DNA of 64,000 bases, taken from assembly GCA_002529645.1 (NCBI GenBank), contig NAEP01000056.1, forward strand, positions 1 to 64,000. The letters run 5' to 3'. The notes under the pieces were generated by a model, which did not search any database, was not told where the DNA came from, and saw only the letters and a program-made list of their open reading frames with translations. The translations under genes were made by a program, and so were the position numbers. This stretch comes from Candidatus Lumbricidiphila eiseniae. GTDB lineage: Bacteria > Actinomycetota > Actinomycetes > Actinomycetales > Microbacteriaceae. The first letter of the stretch is position 1; each line of letters starts with the position of its first letter. Shown piece by piece: positions 37,633 to 49,415 of the stretch.

Positions 37633-39435
37633 ATGATGCTCAGGCCCCACGAGTACTCGAATCGTATTTCTCTGCGCAGCAAGGTCACGACCGTGACGGT
37701 GCTCATGCTCACGCTGGGCTTGTTTGTCGCAGGGTTCGGCACGGCAGCAATGCTGCGCTCGTACGTCGAACAACAGGCCGCGTCAAAACTCGAAAAGATC
37801 ACAGACGGGGGTGTCACTGATTTCTTCCAGCCGATCGAGGATCCAGAGGAATCGGATACTAGCCTGGCTGAGCGTCCATTCCGAGATACGACCGGTGTCT
37901 ATGTTGCACTGTATGACGATAGCGGCAGTTTTGTTCGCGATAACTGGAACCCGTCGGACCCAAGCACCCCTCAGATACCCGCTATCCTCACGGAAAGCGA
38001 GAGGTCTGCGATGCCGGGTGAGAGCGTAGTCATACGGCTTAAAGATCAGGATCAGCACGAGACCTTTCGCGGAGTTATCACGCTTCTCGAGGTCGATGAC
38101 TACGGCACTCGTCTTCCGTTCATCATCGCGATCTCCACCACCGAAGACGAGGAACTGCTCGCCTTCTACCTCGTCATCTTTTTCTGCTTTGGCCTGGGAG
38201 TTGTTGTCATCGGTGGCGTCCTCACTCGAATGGTTGTCACATCCACATTCCGACCGCTGCGTGAGGTCGAACGAACTGCAGCAGCAATCGCAGATGGTGA
38301 TTTCAGTCAACGCCTTGATGGTGCCACGCCCAACACCGAGGTTGGACGACTCAATCGCTCGCTCAACACAATGCTCGCCACCATTGACGGTGCCTTCCGT
38401 GATCGACTTCGCACGATCCACCACATGCGACGGTTTGTGGGGGATGCTTCGCACGAGCTTCGCACACCGCTGGTCTCGGTACGGGGTTACGCCGAACTCT
38501 ACCGAATGGGCGCTCTTACTCAGCCCGAAGAAGTCGCACAGGCCATGGAGCGGATCGAGAAGGAAGCGGTTCGACTCGAGGAACTGGTCAATGACCTGCT
38601 TGCACTCGCCCGACTTGACGAGGCAAAGCCACTCCAGCTGACCGAAGTTGACCTTGTACCACTGGTGGGAGATGCTGTCCTCGACGCGCATGCCGCAAAT
38701 CCTGACCGTCCGATCACCCTCGAGATTATCGACAGACTGCCAGCCGCCTCACCGGTGGACGACTATCGAACCCCGCACAGTGGCCCCTCCCTCGCGGGCG
38801 AGTTTTTGCCGCGCCAACCCACGGGCATCTTTGGTCCGCACTCAAGCCTGGCCCGCTTCTTCTACGGTCGGATGTGCCGCGCCCACCGGCAGGGCGCACC
38901 GGGTTCCGGTCGCTCACAGCAGGATGTCGCGCTGTTGTCGTTGGTCGGAGTGACAACGGCCATTACGCGGCTCCCTTTGACTGCCGCGGTTGCCGAAGCC
39001 AGACTCGATGAACCGTCCGCATCCGGCAAAGGCAACGAATCCGAGACGGAGGAGGCAACCCCGATCATCGTCTTAGCCGAAGAGAACCGCATTCGACAGG
39101 TCATCAGCAACCTCATGAGCAATGCCCTCCGGTTTACTCCCGAGAACAGCCCGATCACGCTGAGAGTCGGACGCGATCACGGCACTCAGAAAGCCATGAT
39201 TGAGGTCATTGATCATGGCGAAGGAATCGCGCCGCAGGTCCGAGACAAGATTTTCCAGCGGTTCTGGCGTGCGGACACATCCCGGGCCCGTGAGACAGGC
39301 GGCACGGGGCTCGGGTTGTCCATTGTGCAGTCGATTGTTGCTATGCACAACGGCACCGTCGAGGTCTCGGAAACACCGGGTGGAGGTGCCACGTTCCGAG
39401 TGTGGCTGCCACTGTCTCTCCATCCCACCACGTAG
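37633..39435 (+). CDS. Sensor histidine kinase
   Basis: A 600-residue membrane kinase. TM1 is near residues 20-42 ('LMLTLGLFVAGFGTAAML'), an extracytoplasmic sensor of about 130 residues follows, TM2 is near 172-200, then a HAMP linker, the phospho-His in 'GDASHELRTPLVSVRGYAEL' and the ATPase with 'RQVISNLMSNALRF' (N), 'VIDHGEGIAP' (G1) and 'GGTGLGLSIV' (G2). Between the dimerisation helices and the ATPase lies an unusual insertion of about 100 residues, polar and low in complexity ('GEFLPRQPTGIFGPHSS'), not seen in typical kinases. It is paired with the response regulator upstream. Confidence 0.9.
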   Translation: MMLRPHEYSNRISLRSKVTTVTVLMLTLGLFVAGFGTAAMLRSYVEQQAASKLEKITDGGVTDFFQPIEDPEESDTSLAERPFRDTTGVYVALYDDSGSFVRDNWNPSDPSTPQIPAILTESERSAMPGESVVIRLKDQDQHETFRGVITLLEVDDYGTRLPFIIAISTTEDEELLAFYLVIFFCFGLGVVVIGGVLTRMVVTSTFRPLREVERTAAAIADGDFSQRLDGATPNTEVGRLNRSLNTMLATIDGAFRDRLRTIHHMRRFVGDASHELRTPLVSVRGYAELYRMGALTQPEEVAQAMERIEKEAVRLEELVNDLLALARLDEAKPLQLTEVDLVPLVGDAVLDAHAANPDRPITLEIIDRLPAASPVDDYRTPHSGPSLAGEFLPRQPTGIFGPHSSLARFFYGRMCRAHRQGAPGSGRSQQDVALLSLVGVTTAITRLPLTAAVAEARLDEPSASGKGNESETEEATPIIVLAEENRIRQVISNLMSNALRFTPENSPITLRVGRDHGTQKAMIEVIDHGEGIAPQVRDKIFQRFWRADTSRARETGGTGLGLSIVQSIVAMHNGTVEVSETPGGGATFRVWLPLSLHPTT

Positions 39436-39480
39436 GTGTGGTGTCTAGGCGGGTTCTTTTGTGGGTCGTGTGTGATCGGT

Positions 39481-39532
39481 TGGCAGGTGAGCACTAATTT
39501 CGATTCCACAGAATCGCATGGATCACCTGCCA
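39481..39532. other. Nested inverted repeat downstream of the kinase
   Basis: A 10-bp arm 'tggcaggtga' (39,481-39,490) pairs with 'tcacctgcca' (39,523-39,532), and inside the loop a second perfect hairpin 'cgattc caca gaatcg' lies at 39,501-39,516. There is no T tract on either side. It may be a transcript end, a protein-binding site or a decayed IS end. Confidence 0.5.
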
Positions 39533-39608
39533 GTGATCACACCACCGCCTAGCGACGGCACAGCACTCACTCTCTCATCGAGGTATGCCTGATCACGATC
39601 ATCCGAAT

Positions 39609-40480
39609 CTAGGACCAACGCGTGGTTTTACGAGCGATGGGGAAGAGCATCGTCACGGCTGTCACCGATGGCAGCGGGTTGGCGAGAATAACACCGAAAG
39701 AAAGGATAGAGACGGTGTCGCACAACCGTGACGCCTCCTCAAGATAATGTGTCGTGTACAACGTGGTCATATAACTGAATTTGTCCGAACGTAGCATCTC
39801 AACCACACTGTGACGCGTTGTCGGGTCAAGTCCTGCTGTCGGCTCATCAAGGAGAAGCACCCGTGACTTGTGCACCAGCGCCGAGGTGATCGCCAAACAC
39901 TGCCGTTCGCCACCGGAGAGTTTTTCGGTACGAGTCTTAGCATGCGGAACCAAATCAAGCGTCTCTATAAGGTACTCACTGCGCGGCTTTCCAACGCCGT
40001 ATATGTCAGCGAGCGCGGTGAGGTGCTCCACAACAATCGAGCTTAGGGAAAAACGCTGTGCGCTGTGGTTGAATACCAACCCAACGGTACAATTCAACAT
40101 CACGCGGACGAGTAGGTCTGCCAAGAACTTTCACCGCACCAGCGCTGGGTGCACGAAAACCGGGGATCACATTGAAAATGTGTCGACTTGCCCGCACCAT
40201 TAGGGCCGATAATCCCGTGGAAGCAAAATACCGGCAACGACAGACCAACGACTCTCCCCCACTGCCGCCTGAAGCTCGGAGCGAGTCACTGCCGTCGAGA
40301 AACAACGCAATCCGCTCGAAAAGCTGGAAGGCACCCCCGCCGTGTAACTGGAAAGCCGGACCAGTAGACGAAAACTGAACGCCGACCTCGGTGTCAGCAT
40401 AGAACGTGTCGCGTCGCAAAAACGGTCTCGCATCCAAAGCAACGTCCAACACAGCTCCCTCGCGCAACGGGTGTAACACA
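39609..40480 (-). pseudogene. ABC transporter ATPase, decayed
   Basis: The C-terminal half in one frame is a clear ABC ATPase: 'KLSGGERQCLAITSALV' signature, 'RVLLLDEPTAGLD' Walker B and 'LYTTHYLEEASRLCD' H-loop. The N-terminal half, with remnants of a Walker A region near 40,190, is split over other frames with stops. The gene is inactive. The upstream flank shows no intact permease. It resembles the ATPases of drug or Na+ export systems. Confidence 0.8.
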
Positions 40481-40607
40481 CTCAAACCCTATGATCCGCG
40501 AAAGAAACTACCGTGTGTGCCCTAAAAAATTCACTGTCTTGTGTCAGAAATATGCGGCAGGGGTGGTTGGTTGCTCAACAACCCCTCGGTTAAACACGGT
40601 GGCGGGC

Positions 40608-40633
40608 ACCTCCCACAGGAGATGCCCGCCACC
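40608..40633 (-). terminator. Hairpin after groEL
   Basis: A perfect 11-bp stem 'ggtggcgggca' / 'tgcccgccacc' with a very short loop of 4 bases begins 24 bases after the groEL stop. There is only a weak T-rich stretch ('GTGTTT') after it on the minus strand, so termination strength is uncertain. Confidence 0.7.
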
Positions 40634-40656
40634 AATATTTTGCGCGCGGAACTCGG

Positions 40657-42385
<1,729 letters not shown>

Positions 42386-42412
42386 CGGGCCCGGTGGGCA
42401 GTCTCCCAGCAT

Positions 42413-42502
42413 CCAGACCCAGGGCGGGCGCGGAACCTGCAAGTTCCCACCGTAACAATTTTTGCTTGCACCGCCAGACCCAGGGCAGGCGCGAAACCTG
42501 CA
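42413..42502. repeat. CRISPR-like repeat pair, 29 bp + 32-bp spacer
   Basis: A 29-bp unit beginning 'ccagacccagggc' at 42,413-42,441 recurs at 42,474-42,502 with two mismatches. The spacer (42,442-42,473) is 32 bases, giving a 61-base period. It lies between the groEL operators and the 3' end of the LytR_C gene; the second copy ends 2 bases before that gene's stop codon. Confidence 0.85.
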
Positions 42503-42504
42503 CC

Positions 42505-43053
42505 TCAGCTGGCCGGGCTGGGAACAGTTGCCGGTGGCTGATAGTCACTTCCAAGTACGACCACAAGGGAGTCCGTCGTGAGGGAGTACTGGCTTGACAG
42601 AGCTGTGGTCGCGCCGGGGATCAGTGCCGCAACCCCCGCTGCTGCGCCCAACAGACTGGCACTGCCGTAGTAGACGGTCGTGCTTTTGCGCGTGCGATCA
42701 TCCGCGTTTGCCCACGATGTCACCGCCACCCCCGCGGTTTTCAGCGCGGCAGCGGCCCGTGACGCAAGACCCTCCGTGGGCGATCCGTTAAGCACAATCA
42801 CGGTGAGCGACGGATCAACCGTGGGATTGACTGTCGGCGTCGGCGATGCTGCGACAACCGGAGCACCGACTTCCAGCCGGTTGTTGAACGCCACCAGACC
42901 GGCAATCCCGGCCGCAGACAACACGACAACAGCAAGCGCCGCCCGGATAAAGGTGCGCCACCCCCGGCCCCGCGCCGAAATCACGCGGTGAGCACCCACT
43001 CGCGCGATTTTGGGAGCCTTGTCAAACTGGTCTTGGGGGTACTTCTTCGTCAT
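42505..43053 (-). CDS. LytR C-terminal domain protein, membrane-anchored
   Basis: A 182-residue protein with a cytoplasmic basic N-terminus, one TM helix 'ALAVVVLSAAGIAGLVAFNN' near residue 40 and an external LytR_C domain: 'LTVIVLNGSPTEGLASRAAAAL' and 'LVVVLGSDY'. This domain accompanies cell-wall glycopolymer ligases (LytR-CpsA-Psr), but here it is free of the catalytic domain. Role in the envelope is inferred. Confidence 0.82.
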   Translation of the reverse strand: MTKKYPQDQFDKAPKIARVGAHRVISARGRGWRTFIRAALAVVVLSAAGIAGLVAFNNRLEVGAPVVAASPTPTVNPTVDPSLTVIVLNGSPTEGLASRAAAALKTAGVAVTSWANADDRTRKSTTVYYGSASLLGAAAGVAALIPGATTALSSQYSLTTDSLVVVLGSDYQPPATVPSPAS

Positions 43054-43067
43054 GTTCCGCTATCTGG

Positions 43068-43385
43068 TCAGGGCAGACTCTGCCGAGTCGGCACGGGCGT
43101 TACCGGCGACCGGTGATATCGAGCTGCGAGCCGCGCGGCCCTCATTCTCTGAAGACGTCGAATGAGCATCGGGTCGTACCGCAGTGCAGCTGGGGAATCA
43201 ATCAGTCCGCCGAGTATCCGATAGTACCTGGCTGCCGTGAGAGCAAGCTCTCGACGAGTCGCCTCTGCTTTAGCGGCAGAACTTGGCCACAAACGCGCCT
43301 CGAAACTCAGAATCGTCAGTTCTTGCGCGCTCAAGACAGCTGTGGTCTGGAGTTTCTCACCGCGACCTCGTTCTAATGTGTTCAT
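43068..43385 (-). CDS. DUF3263 family protein
   Basis: A 105-residue protein with the DUF3263 signature: 'ILSFEARLWPSSAAKAEATRRELALTAARYYRILGGLI' (in part) followed by 'PMLIRRLQRMRAAR'. The helical pattern is that of a small DNA-binding-like protein. ATG 43385 is the likely start; the 123-residue ORF adds an unrelated N-terminus. It lies 14 bases upstream of the LytR_C gene, a pairing common in actinobacteria. Function unknown. Confidence 0.8.
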   Translation of the reverse strand: MNTLERGRGEKLQTTAVLSAQELTILSFEARLWPSSAAKAEATRRELALTAARYYRILGGLIDSPAALRYDPMLIRRLQRMRAARLAARYHRSPVTPVPTRQSLP

Positions 43386-43566
43386 TGCACACCTGCCTCC
43401 CTCGTGGATAACCCTCACGGTAGCGGCCACCACCGACATCCGAACCGGGTGCCTGCACGACGCTCACTCCTCGCCGCTAATTACATAGGATTAACCTCGA
43501 ATTACCACATGAAATTCTCAAACTCCGCTGACAACATCGAAAACCCCACCTTCGAAGGAGCATCCC

Positions 43567-44022
43567 GTGGCCTACCCCGTTACCCGGAACGACGATGAAT
43601 GGCACCGCGAACTAACACCGGAACAGTACCTCGTGCTGCGACAAGCAGCGACCGAACGCCCCTGGACGGGAGAGCTCCTCGACGAAACCCGGGTCGGACT
43701 GTACGACTGCGCCGGGTGCGGTGCCGAGTTGTTTCACAGCGGAACAAAGTTTGATTCGGGATGCGGGTGGCCCAGCTTCTATGAATCTGTTCGCCCTGAT
43801 GCCGTTGAACTCCTCGACGACACCTCGATGGGGATATCCCGCACCGAAGTACGCTGCGCGACCTGTGGTTCACACCTCGGTCACGTTTTTCCCGACGGCT
43901 ACGGAACCCCCACCGGCAACCGCTACTGCATGAATTCGACCGCACTCACGTTCACAGAAGTTGCCGAGCCGATGACCGAAGAGACCATCGACCCCACCCA
44001 CAAGAACACTCATTCTGGATGA
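43567..44022 (+). CDS. msrB: Peptide-methionine (R)-S-oxide reductase
   Basis: A 151-residue MsrB that repairs oxidised methionine. Two CxxC zinc pairs ('YDCAGCG', 'RCATCGSHLGH') and the catalytic Cys in 'NRYCMNS' are present; 'SGCGWPSFYE' is the family motif. GTG 43567 is preceded by GAAGGAG. The gene is monocistronic, convergent with guaB. Confidence 0.95.
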   Translation: MAYPVTRNDDEWHRELTPEQYLVLRQAATERPWTGELLDETRVGLYDCAGCGAELFHSGTKFDSGCGWPSFYESVRPDAVELLDDTSMGISRTEVRCATCGSHLGHVFPDGYGTPTGNRYCMNSTALTFTEVAEPMTEETIDPTHKNTHSG

Positions 44023-44028
44023 CACGAA

Positions 44029-45703
<1,675 letters not shown>

Positions 45704-45730
45704 TCAATGGTAGGCGACAAGATGGGACGG

Positions 45731-45806
45731 GCGATAAGCCCAGGAGAGCAGGCCATCGGCCGTTCTGGTTCACGGCGAGTCTCACGGACGAACGCTAAGC
45801 CCAGGA
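45731..45806. repeat. Weak direct repeat with 61-bp offset
   Basis: An 11-bp exact match 'taagcccagga' occurs at 45,735 and 45,796, exactly 61 bases apart, with partial matches on both sides. Shorter and less certain than the other 61-bp pairs. Confidence 0.4.
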
Positions 45807-45820
45807 AGGAGAGCACACCA

Positions 45821-45864
45821 ACGCTAAGAGCCCGGTGCCGCAGGGGCGTCCGGGCTCTTAGCGT
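45821..45864 (-). terminator. Long hairpin after groES
   Basis: A perfect 15-bp stem 'acgctaagagcccgg' / 'ccgggctcttagcgt' with a 14-base loop begins 12 bases after the groES stop. No T tract follows on the minus strand, so it may act in transcript stabilisation as well as termination. Confidence 0.75.
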
Positions 45865-45876
45865 GAAGATGAAACG

Positions 45877-46173
45877 TTAGCGCACAACCACCGCGAGCAC
45901 GTCGCGAGCGGAGAGGACCAGGTAGTCGTCAGCGCCGAGTTTGACCTCGGTGCCGCCGTACTTTGAGTAGATCACACGGTCACCCACGGCTACGTCAATG
46001 GGAACACGATTGCCGTTGTCGTCGATGCGGCCGGGGCCGACGGCGACAACTTCGCCCTCTTGGGGCTTCTCTTTCGCGGTGTCCGGGATGACGAGACCGG
46101 AGGCCGTAGTTTGCTCAGCCTCGACCTGCTTGATTACGATCCGATCCTCGAGCGGCTTGATGGAAACCGACAC
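45877..46173 (-). CDS. groES: 10-kDa co-chaperonin GroES
   Basis: A 98-residue co-chaperonin that caps GroEL. '[27 protein letters not shown]' (in part) includes the mobile loop, and '[15 protein letters not shown]' is conserved. GTG 46173 is taken as start, with AGAGG upstream. It lies separate from groEL but has its own two CIRCE sites. Confidence 0.95.
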   Translation of the reverse strand: MSVSIKPLEDRIVIKQVEAEQTTASGLVIPDTAKEKPQEGEVVAVGPGRIDDNGNRVPIDVAVGDRVIYSKYGGTEVKLGADDYLVLSARDVLAVVVR

Positions 46174-46202
46174 GGTTGACCTCTTTCTAGACGAAGACAT
46201 GG

Positions 46203-46274
46203 TTAGCAGCCTCAGAGCGAGAGTGCTAACACGAGTCTAGAGCCGATCTGGCACTCATGCAAGGTGAGTGCCAA
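46203..46274 (-). promoter_or_regulatory. Two CIRCE operators upstream of groES
   Basis: Site one (46,203-46,229): 'TTAGCAGCC' - 9 bases - 'GAGTGCTAA'. Site two (46,248-46,274): 'CTGGCACTC' - 9 bases - 'GAGTGCCAA'. The 9-base spacing is exact in both. Together with the groEL pair they show that both chaperonin genes belong to one HrcA regulon with double operators. Confidence 0.9.
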
Positions 46275-46318
46275 TTTCAGCACCAACACCCCGGTTGCCG
46301 TGGGCGACATGCAGTGGC

Positions 46319-46408
46319 GGTGCTACCGTGTGCAGGTAGAACGTGCCTCGGCGGTGAGCTTAAAGACCGGTGCTGGCAAGGTGCTACCGTGTGCAGGTGG
46401 AACGTGCC
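46319..46408. repeat. CRISPR-like repeat pair, 29 bp + 32-bp spacer
   Basis: A 29-bp unit beginning 'ggtgctaccgtgtgcaggt' at 46,319-46,347 recurs at 46,380-46,408 with a single mismatch. The spacer (46,348-46,379) is exactly 32 bases and the period 61. The second copy includes the start codon and first codons of the methyltransferase gene, so the first copy is a duplicated gene start. Confidence 0.88.
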
Positions 46409-47593
46409 GAGTTGCTGGAGCTTCTCTCCGCTGACGGTCTGCGACTGCTCGACAACCTCCCCGAATGGCGCGAGGCCGACGATATCGTGAAGGTTGTCGC
46501 AGACCTGCGGGCTGCAGGGCATCCGGCCGGACTCGTCGCAACCGTACTCAGTCAGGCAAAACTGCGGGCGAAGGCAGCAGTCAAGTTCGGCGAGTTCGCG
46601 GCTCACATGCTCTTCACAACAGCGGGGTTGGAACAGGCAACCCGGCTGTCGGTGGCTGCACTGCACGCCGGACGCTTCACGCAGGCGGGTCTGACCCGAG
46701 TTGCCGACCTCGGCTGCGGAATCGGCGGCGATGCGCTCGCGCTCAGTTCGCTGGATCGCGAGGTGACAGCGGTCGAGGCCGACGAGGTAACCGCCGCGAT
46801 TGCCAGCTACAATCTCGCACCGTTCCCCCGCGCAACCGTGCTGCACGCGCGCGCCGAAGACGTGACCCTCGACGTTGATGGAATCTGGTTTGACCCGGCC
46901 CGACGACACACGGTGGCAGGCACCACCACCCGACTGCACGACCCGCAGGCCTACTGCCCACCCCTCTCGTTTGTATGGGATCTTGCGGCCCACACCCCGC
47001 TGGGTGTCAAGCTGGGACCGGGCACTGATCGCAGCGTCATCCCACCCCACTCCGAAGCGCAGTGGGTATCGGTTGATGGGAACCTCGTGGAACTCGCGGT
47101 CTGGTGTGGATCGCTCGCTCGCTCCGGTGTTCGCCGCGCAGCACTCGTGATCAGAGGCAACAGCCACCACGAACTGACCGGCGAGAGTGATGCGGCGGAT
47201 GTCCCGGTGGGTCCGCTCGGCGAATACCTGTACGAGCCCGACGGTGCCGTCATTCGTGCGCGGCAGATCGGCGCACTCGCACGCACGCACGCAGCGACCA
47301 TGATCTCCGACGGTATCGCCTATCTCACGAGCGATCGACAGTTTCACTCGCCGTTTGTGCGCGGATTCCGGGTGCTTGAGCAGTTGCCCGGAGATGAACG
47401 CCACCTGCGACAGGCGCTTGCTGCACGCAGAATTGGTGTGCTCGATATCAAGAAACGCGGAGTAGGTATTGACCCCGCCGCACTGCGGAAGCGGCTGCGG
47501 CTCAAGGGCGATGCCTCGGCCACCGTCGTCATGACGCGAGTGGGCGGGCGACACCTCACGCTGCTCGTAGAGCGGATCACGGAACCGCAGTAG
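46397..47593 (+). CDS. SAM-dependent methyltransferase with THUMP-like domain
   Basis: A 398-residue class I methyltransferase. The SAM motif is 'VADLGCGIGGDALAL', followed by 'VTAVEADEVTAA' and 'IWFDPARR', and the C-terminus ends with a THUMP-like domain ('VLDIKKRGVGIDPAALRKRLRLKG' in part). The family probably modifies RNA. GTG 46397 is used; it lies inside a repeated 29-bp unit that duplicates the gene start. Confidence 0.85.
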   Translation: MERAELLELLSADGLRLLDNLPEWREADDIVKVVADLRAAGHPAGLVATVLSQAKLRAKAAVKFGEFAAHMLFTTAGLEQATRLSVAALHAGRFTQAGLTRVADLGCGIGGDALALSSLDREVTAVEADEVTAAIASYNLAPFPRATVLHARAEDVTLDVDGIWFDPARRHTVAGTTTRLHDPQAYCPPLSFVWDLAAHTPLGVKLGPGTDRSVIPPHSEAQWVSVDGNLVELAVWCGSLARSGVRRAALVIRGNSHHELTGESDAADVPVGPLGEYLYEPDGAVIRARQIGALARTHAATMISDGIAYLTSDRQFHSPFVRGFRVLEQLPGDERHLRQALAARRIGVLDIKKRGVGIDPAALRKRLRLKGDASATVVMTRVGGRHLTLLVERITEPQ

Positions 47594-47597
47594 TGCG

Positions 47598-48155
47598 TTA
47601 GGGGATTTTGACAAAAATGTGTGCGTAATACCCCGCCCAGACGAGCGTGAAAAGAATGCCCGCAACGCCGGTCCAGATTCCGACAAAGCACAGGACACGT
47701 CCTAACCGCTCTCGACGCAGGCCCAAAATACCAAAGAAGGTTGCGGTGAACGAGAGAGGGAAGAGCCATCCCACAAAAAGTGACCCGATAAAACCGATCG
47801 ACCCGATGATCGCGGCAACCCAACTGAAGGTGCGCAGCTGTCGATCAAGGTCGCCATACAGACTGTCATCAATCGGATGCCGACGGATCTCAAGCAGTTG
47901 CCCCGTGGAGAGCCGTTTCAGCTGCCCCGTGTCCGTGAGGGGCTCAAACCCCCGCGCTTCCGGTGGAATGAGGGCCGTACCGCCGGTTGTCGTGGACAGG
48001 GGTTCCCGGAGTGAACTAAAGCCCTGAGGCAGGGCAGCATTCTGGAACGCAACGGCACCCTTGGGCAAAACGGCCTCCTGTGGCAGGTATGACTCCTCCT
48101 GGTTTTGCTGTTCGGCCTCAGCGTCTCGGCGCCACCAACCACCGACGTCAGTCAT
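47598..48155 (-). CDS. Membrane protein with three to four TM segments
   Basis: A 185-residue protein: a hydrophilic N-terminal half rich in Pro/Gln, then TM segments 'VAAIIGSIGFIGSLFVGWLFPL', 'FTATFFGILGL' and 'VLCFVGIWTGVAGILFTLVWAGYY'. ATG 48155 ('MTDVGGWWRRD') is a plausible start. No named family is recognised. It converges with the methyltransferase gene. Confidence 0.7.
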   Translation of the reverse strand: MTDVGGWWRRDAEAEQQNQEESYLPQEAVLPKGAVAFQNAALPQGFSSLREPLSTTTGGTALIPPEARGFEPLTDTGQLKRLSTGQLLEIRRHPIDDSLYGDLDRQLRTFSWVAAIIGSIGFIGSLFVGWLFPLSFTATFFGILGLRRERLGRVLCFVGIWTGVAGILFTLVWAGYYAHIFVKIP

Positions 48156-48227
48156 GGGCCGCCCTTCTTGATACAACGCCAGCCACCCGGCGCACGCGAT
48201 CACGTCACCCTAACCCGAGTAAGTGAC

Positions 48228-48316
48228 ACAGACCCCACCCGAGTAGGTGACACAATCACGGGCAGTGGCTCTTCGTAGAGCTTAACCGACAGACCCCACC
48301 CGAGTAGGTGACACAA
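48228..48316. repeat. CRISPR-like repeat pair, 28 bp + 33-bp spacer
   Basis: A perfect 28-bp unit beginning 'acagaccccacccgagtagg' lies at 48,228-48,255 and 48,289-48,316, with a 33-base spacer, period 61. A partial third copy ('acccgagtaagtgacacaga') overlaps 24 bases upstream. The region is the intergenic space downstream of tsaD. Confidence 0.87.
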
Positions 48317-48365
48317 ACCTCACCCGAACACAATAAAAACATAACCGCAGTGAACAAGAGCAGTA

Positions 48366-49415
48366 CTACACCTGAATGCGTGTGACGGGCAGGGTCGAAT
48401 CTGCCCCGACATCCAGGCTCGAGGGCGGGTGTCCCGCGACCATGAGCTGCGCCCCGAGCGCAGCGACCATCGCGCCATTATCGGTACACAGGGCAAGCGG
48501 CGGGATTCGGAGCGAAACACCGGCCGCCGCGGCGCGCGCCGTCGTGACATCCCGCAACCGCGCGTTGGCGACAACGCCACCGCCAAGCAAAAGCCTGGGC
48601 ACTGCCAACTCCGCACACGCGCGGAGCGCCTTGCTCACGAGCACATCAACGACCGCCTCCCGAAAACTCGCGGCCACATCGGCGACCGGAACAGTCCTTC
48701 CCTGCATCTCACACTGCTCGCTCCAGCGGGCAACCGCGGTTTTCAGTCCCGAAAAGCTGAAATCGTAGCGATGCTCCGCCATGTCTTTGGCCTGCGTCAA
48801 GCCACGCGGAAATCGGATAGCAGTCGGATCACCGTTGACTGCGGCCCGATCAATCTCGGGACCACCGGGGTACGGCAGGCCCAGCAGTCGCGCCACCTTG
48901 TCGAAGGCCTCTCCGGCCGCGTCATCCACCGTCTCGCCCAAGAGTTCAACATCGGACACCAGGTCGCGCACAAGCAGCAGCGAGGTATGCCCGCCCGAGA
49001 CGAGCAACGCAACCGTCGGCGTCTGCAGCGGATGCGTGTCGAGGAGGTCAGCGCCCACGTGGGCGACGAGGTGATTTACGGCATAGAACGGGATGCTCCG
49101 CGCAAGCGCGAGCGCCTTCGCGGCACCCACTCCCACCATGAGCGCCCCGGCCAATCCCGGCCCCGCCGTAACAGCGACGGCATCAAGATCCGCTATCGTC
49201 ACGCCCGCCTCGGACAGTGCCGCCGACAGCGCGGGTGTGAGCGCCTCCAGATGTGCGCGCGCCGCAATCTCGGGCACCACTCCGCCGTAGCGGGCATGCT
49301 CTGACATTGACGACGCGATGATGTTTGCGCGCAGCCGCGTGCCCTGCACGATCCCGATACCGGTTTCATCGCAGGAGGTTTCAATGCCGAGCACGAGCGG
49401 TTCTGTGACCGTCAC
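48366..49415 (-). CDS. tsaD: tRNA N6-threonylcarbamoyladenosine synthase TsaD
   Basis: A 349-residue Kae1/Qri7-type enzyme that transfers threonylcarbamoyl to A37 of tRNAs reading ANN codons. '[15 protein letters not shown]' at the N-terminus, the metal pair in 'NHLVAHVG', and '[13 protein letters not shown]' are diagnostic. Its start overlaps the rimI stop by 4 bases; tsaB and rimI precede it, forming the t6A operon. Confidence 0.96.
   Translation of the reverse strand: MTVTEPLVLGIETSCDETGIGIVQGTRLRANIIASSMSEHARYGGVVPEIAARAHLEALTPALSAALSEAGVTIADLDAVAVTAGPGLAGALMVGVGAAKALALARSIPFYAVNHLVAHVGADLLDTHPLQTPTVALLVSGGHTSLLLVRDLVSDVELLGETVDDAAGEAFDKVARLLGLPYPGGPEIDRAAVNGDPTAIRFPRGLTQAKDMAEHRYDFSFSGLKTAVARWSEQCEMQGRTVPVADVAASFREAVVDVLVSKALRACAELAVPRLLLGGGVVANARLRDVTTARAAAAGVSLRIPPLALCTDNGAMVAALGAQLMVAGHPPSSLDVGADSTLPVTRIQV

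Noticed and set aside
46277-47698. 473-codon ORF on the minus strand
   Set aside because: Antisense to the THUMP-like methyltransferase; Cys- and Arg-rich with no recognisable domain.
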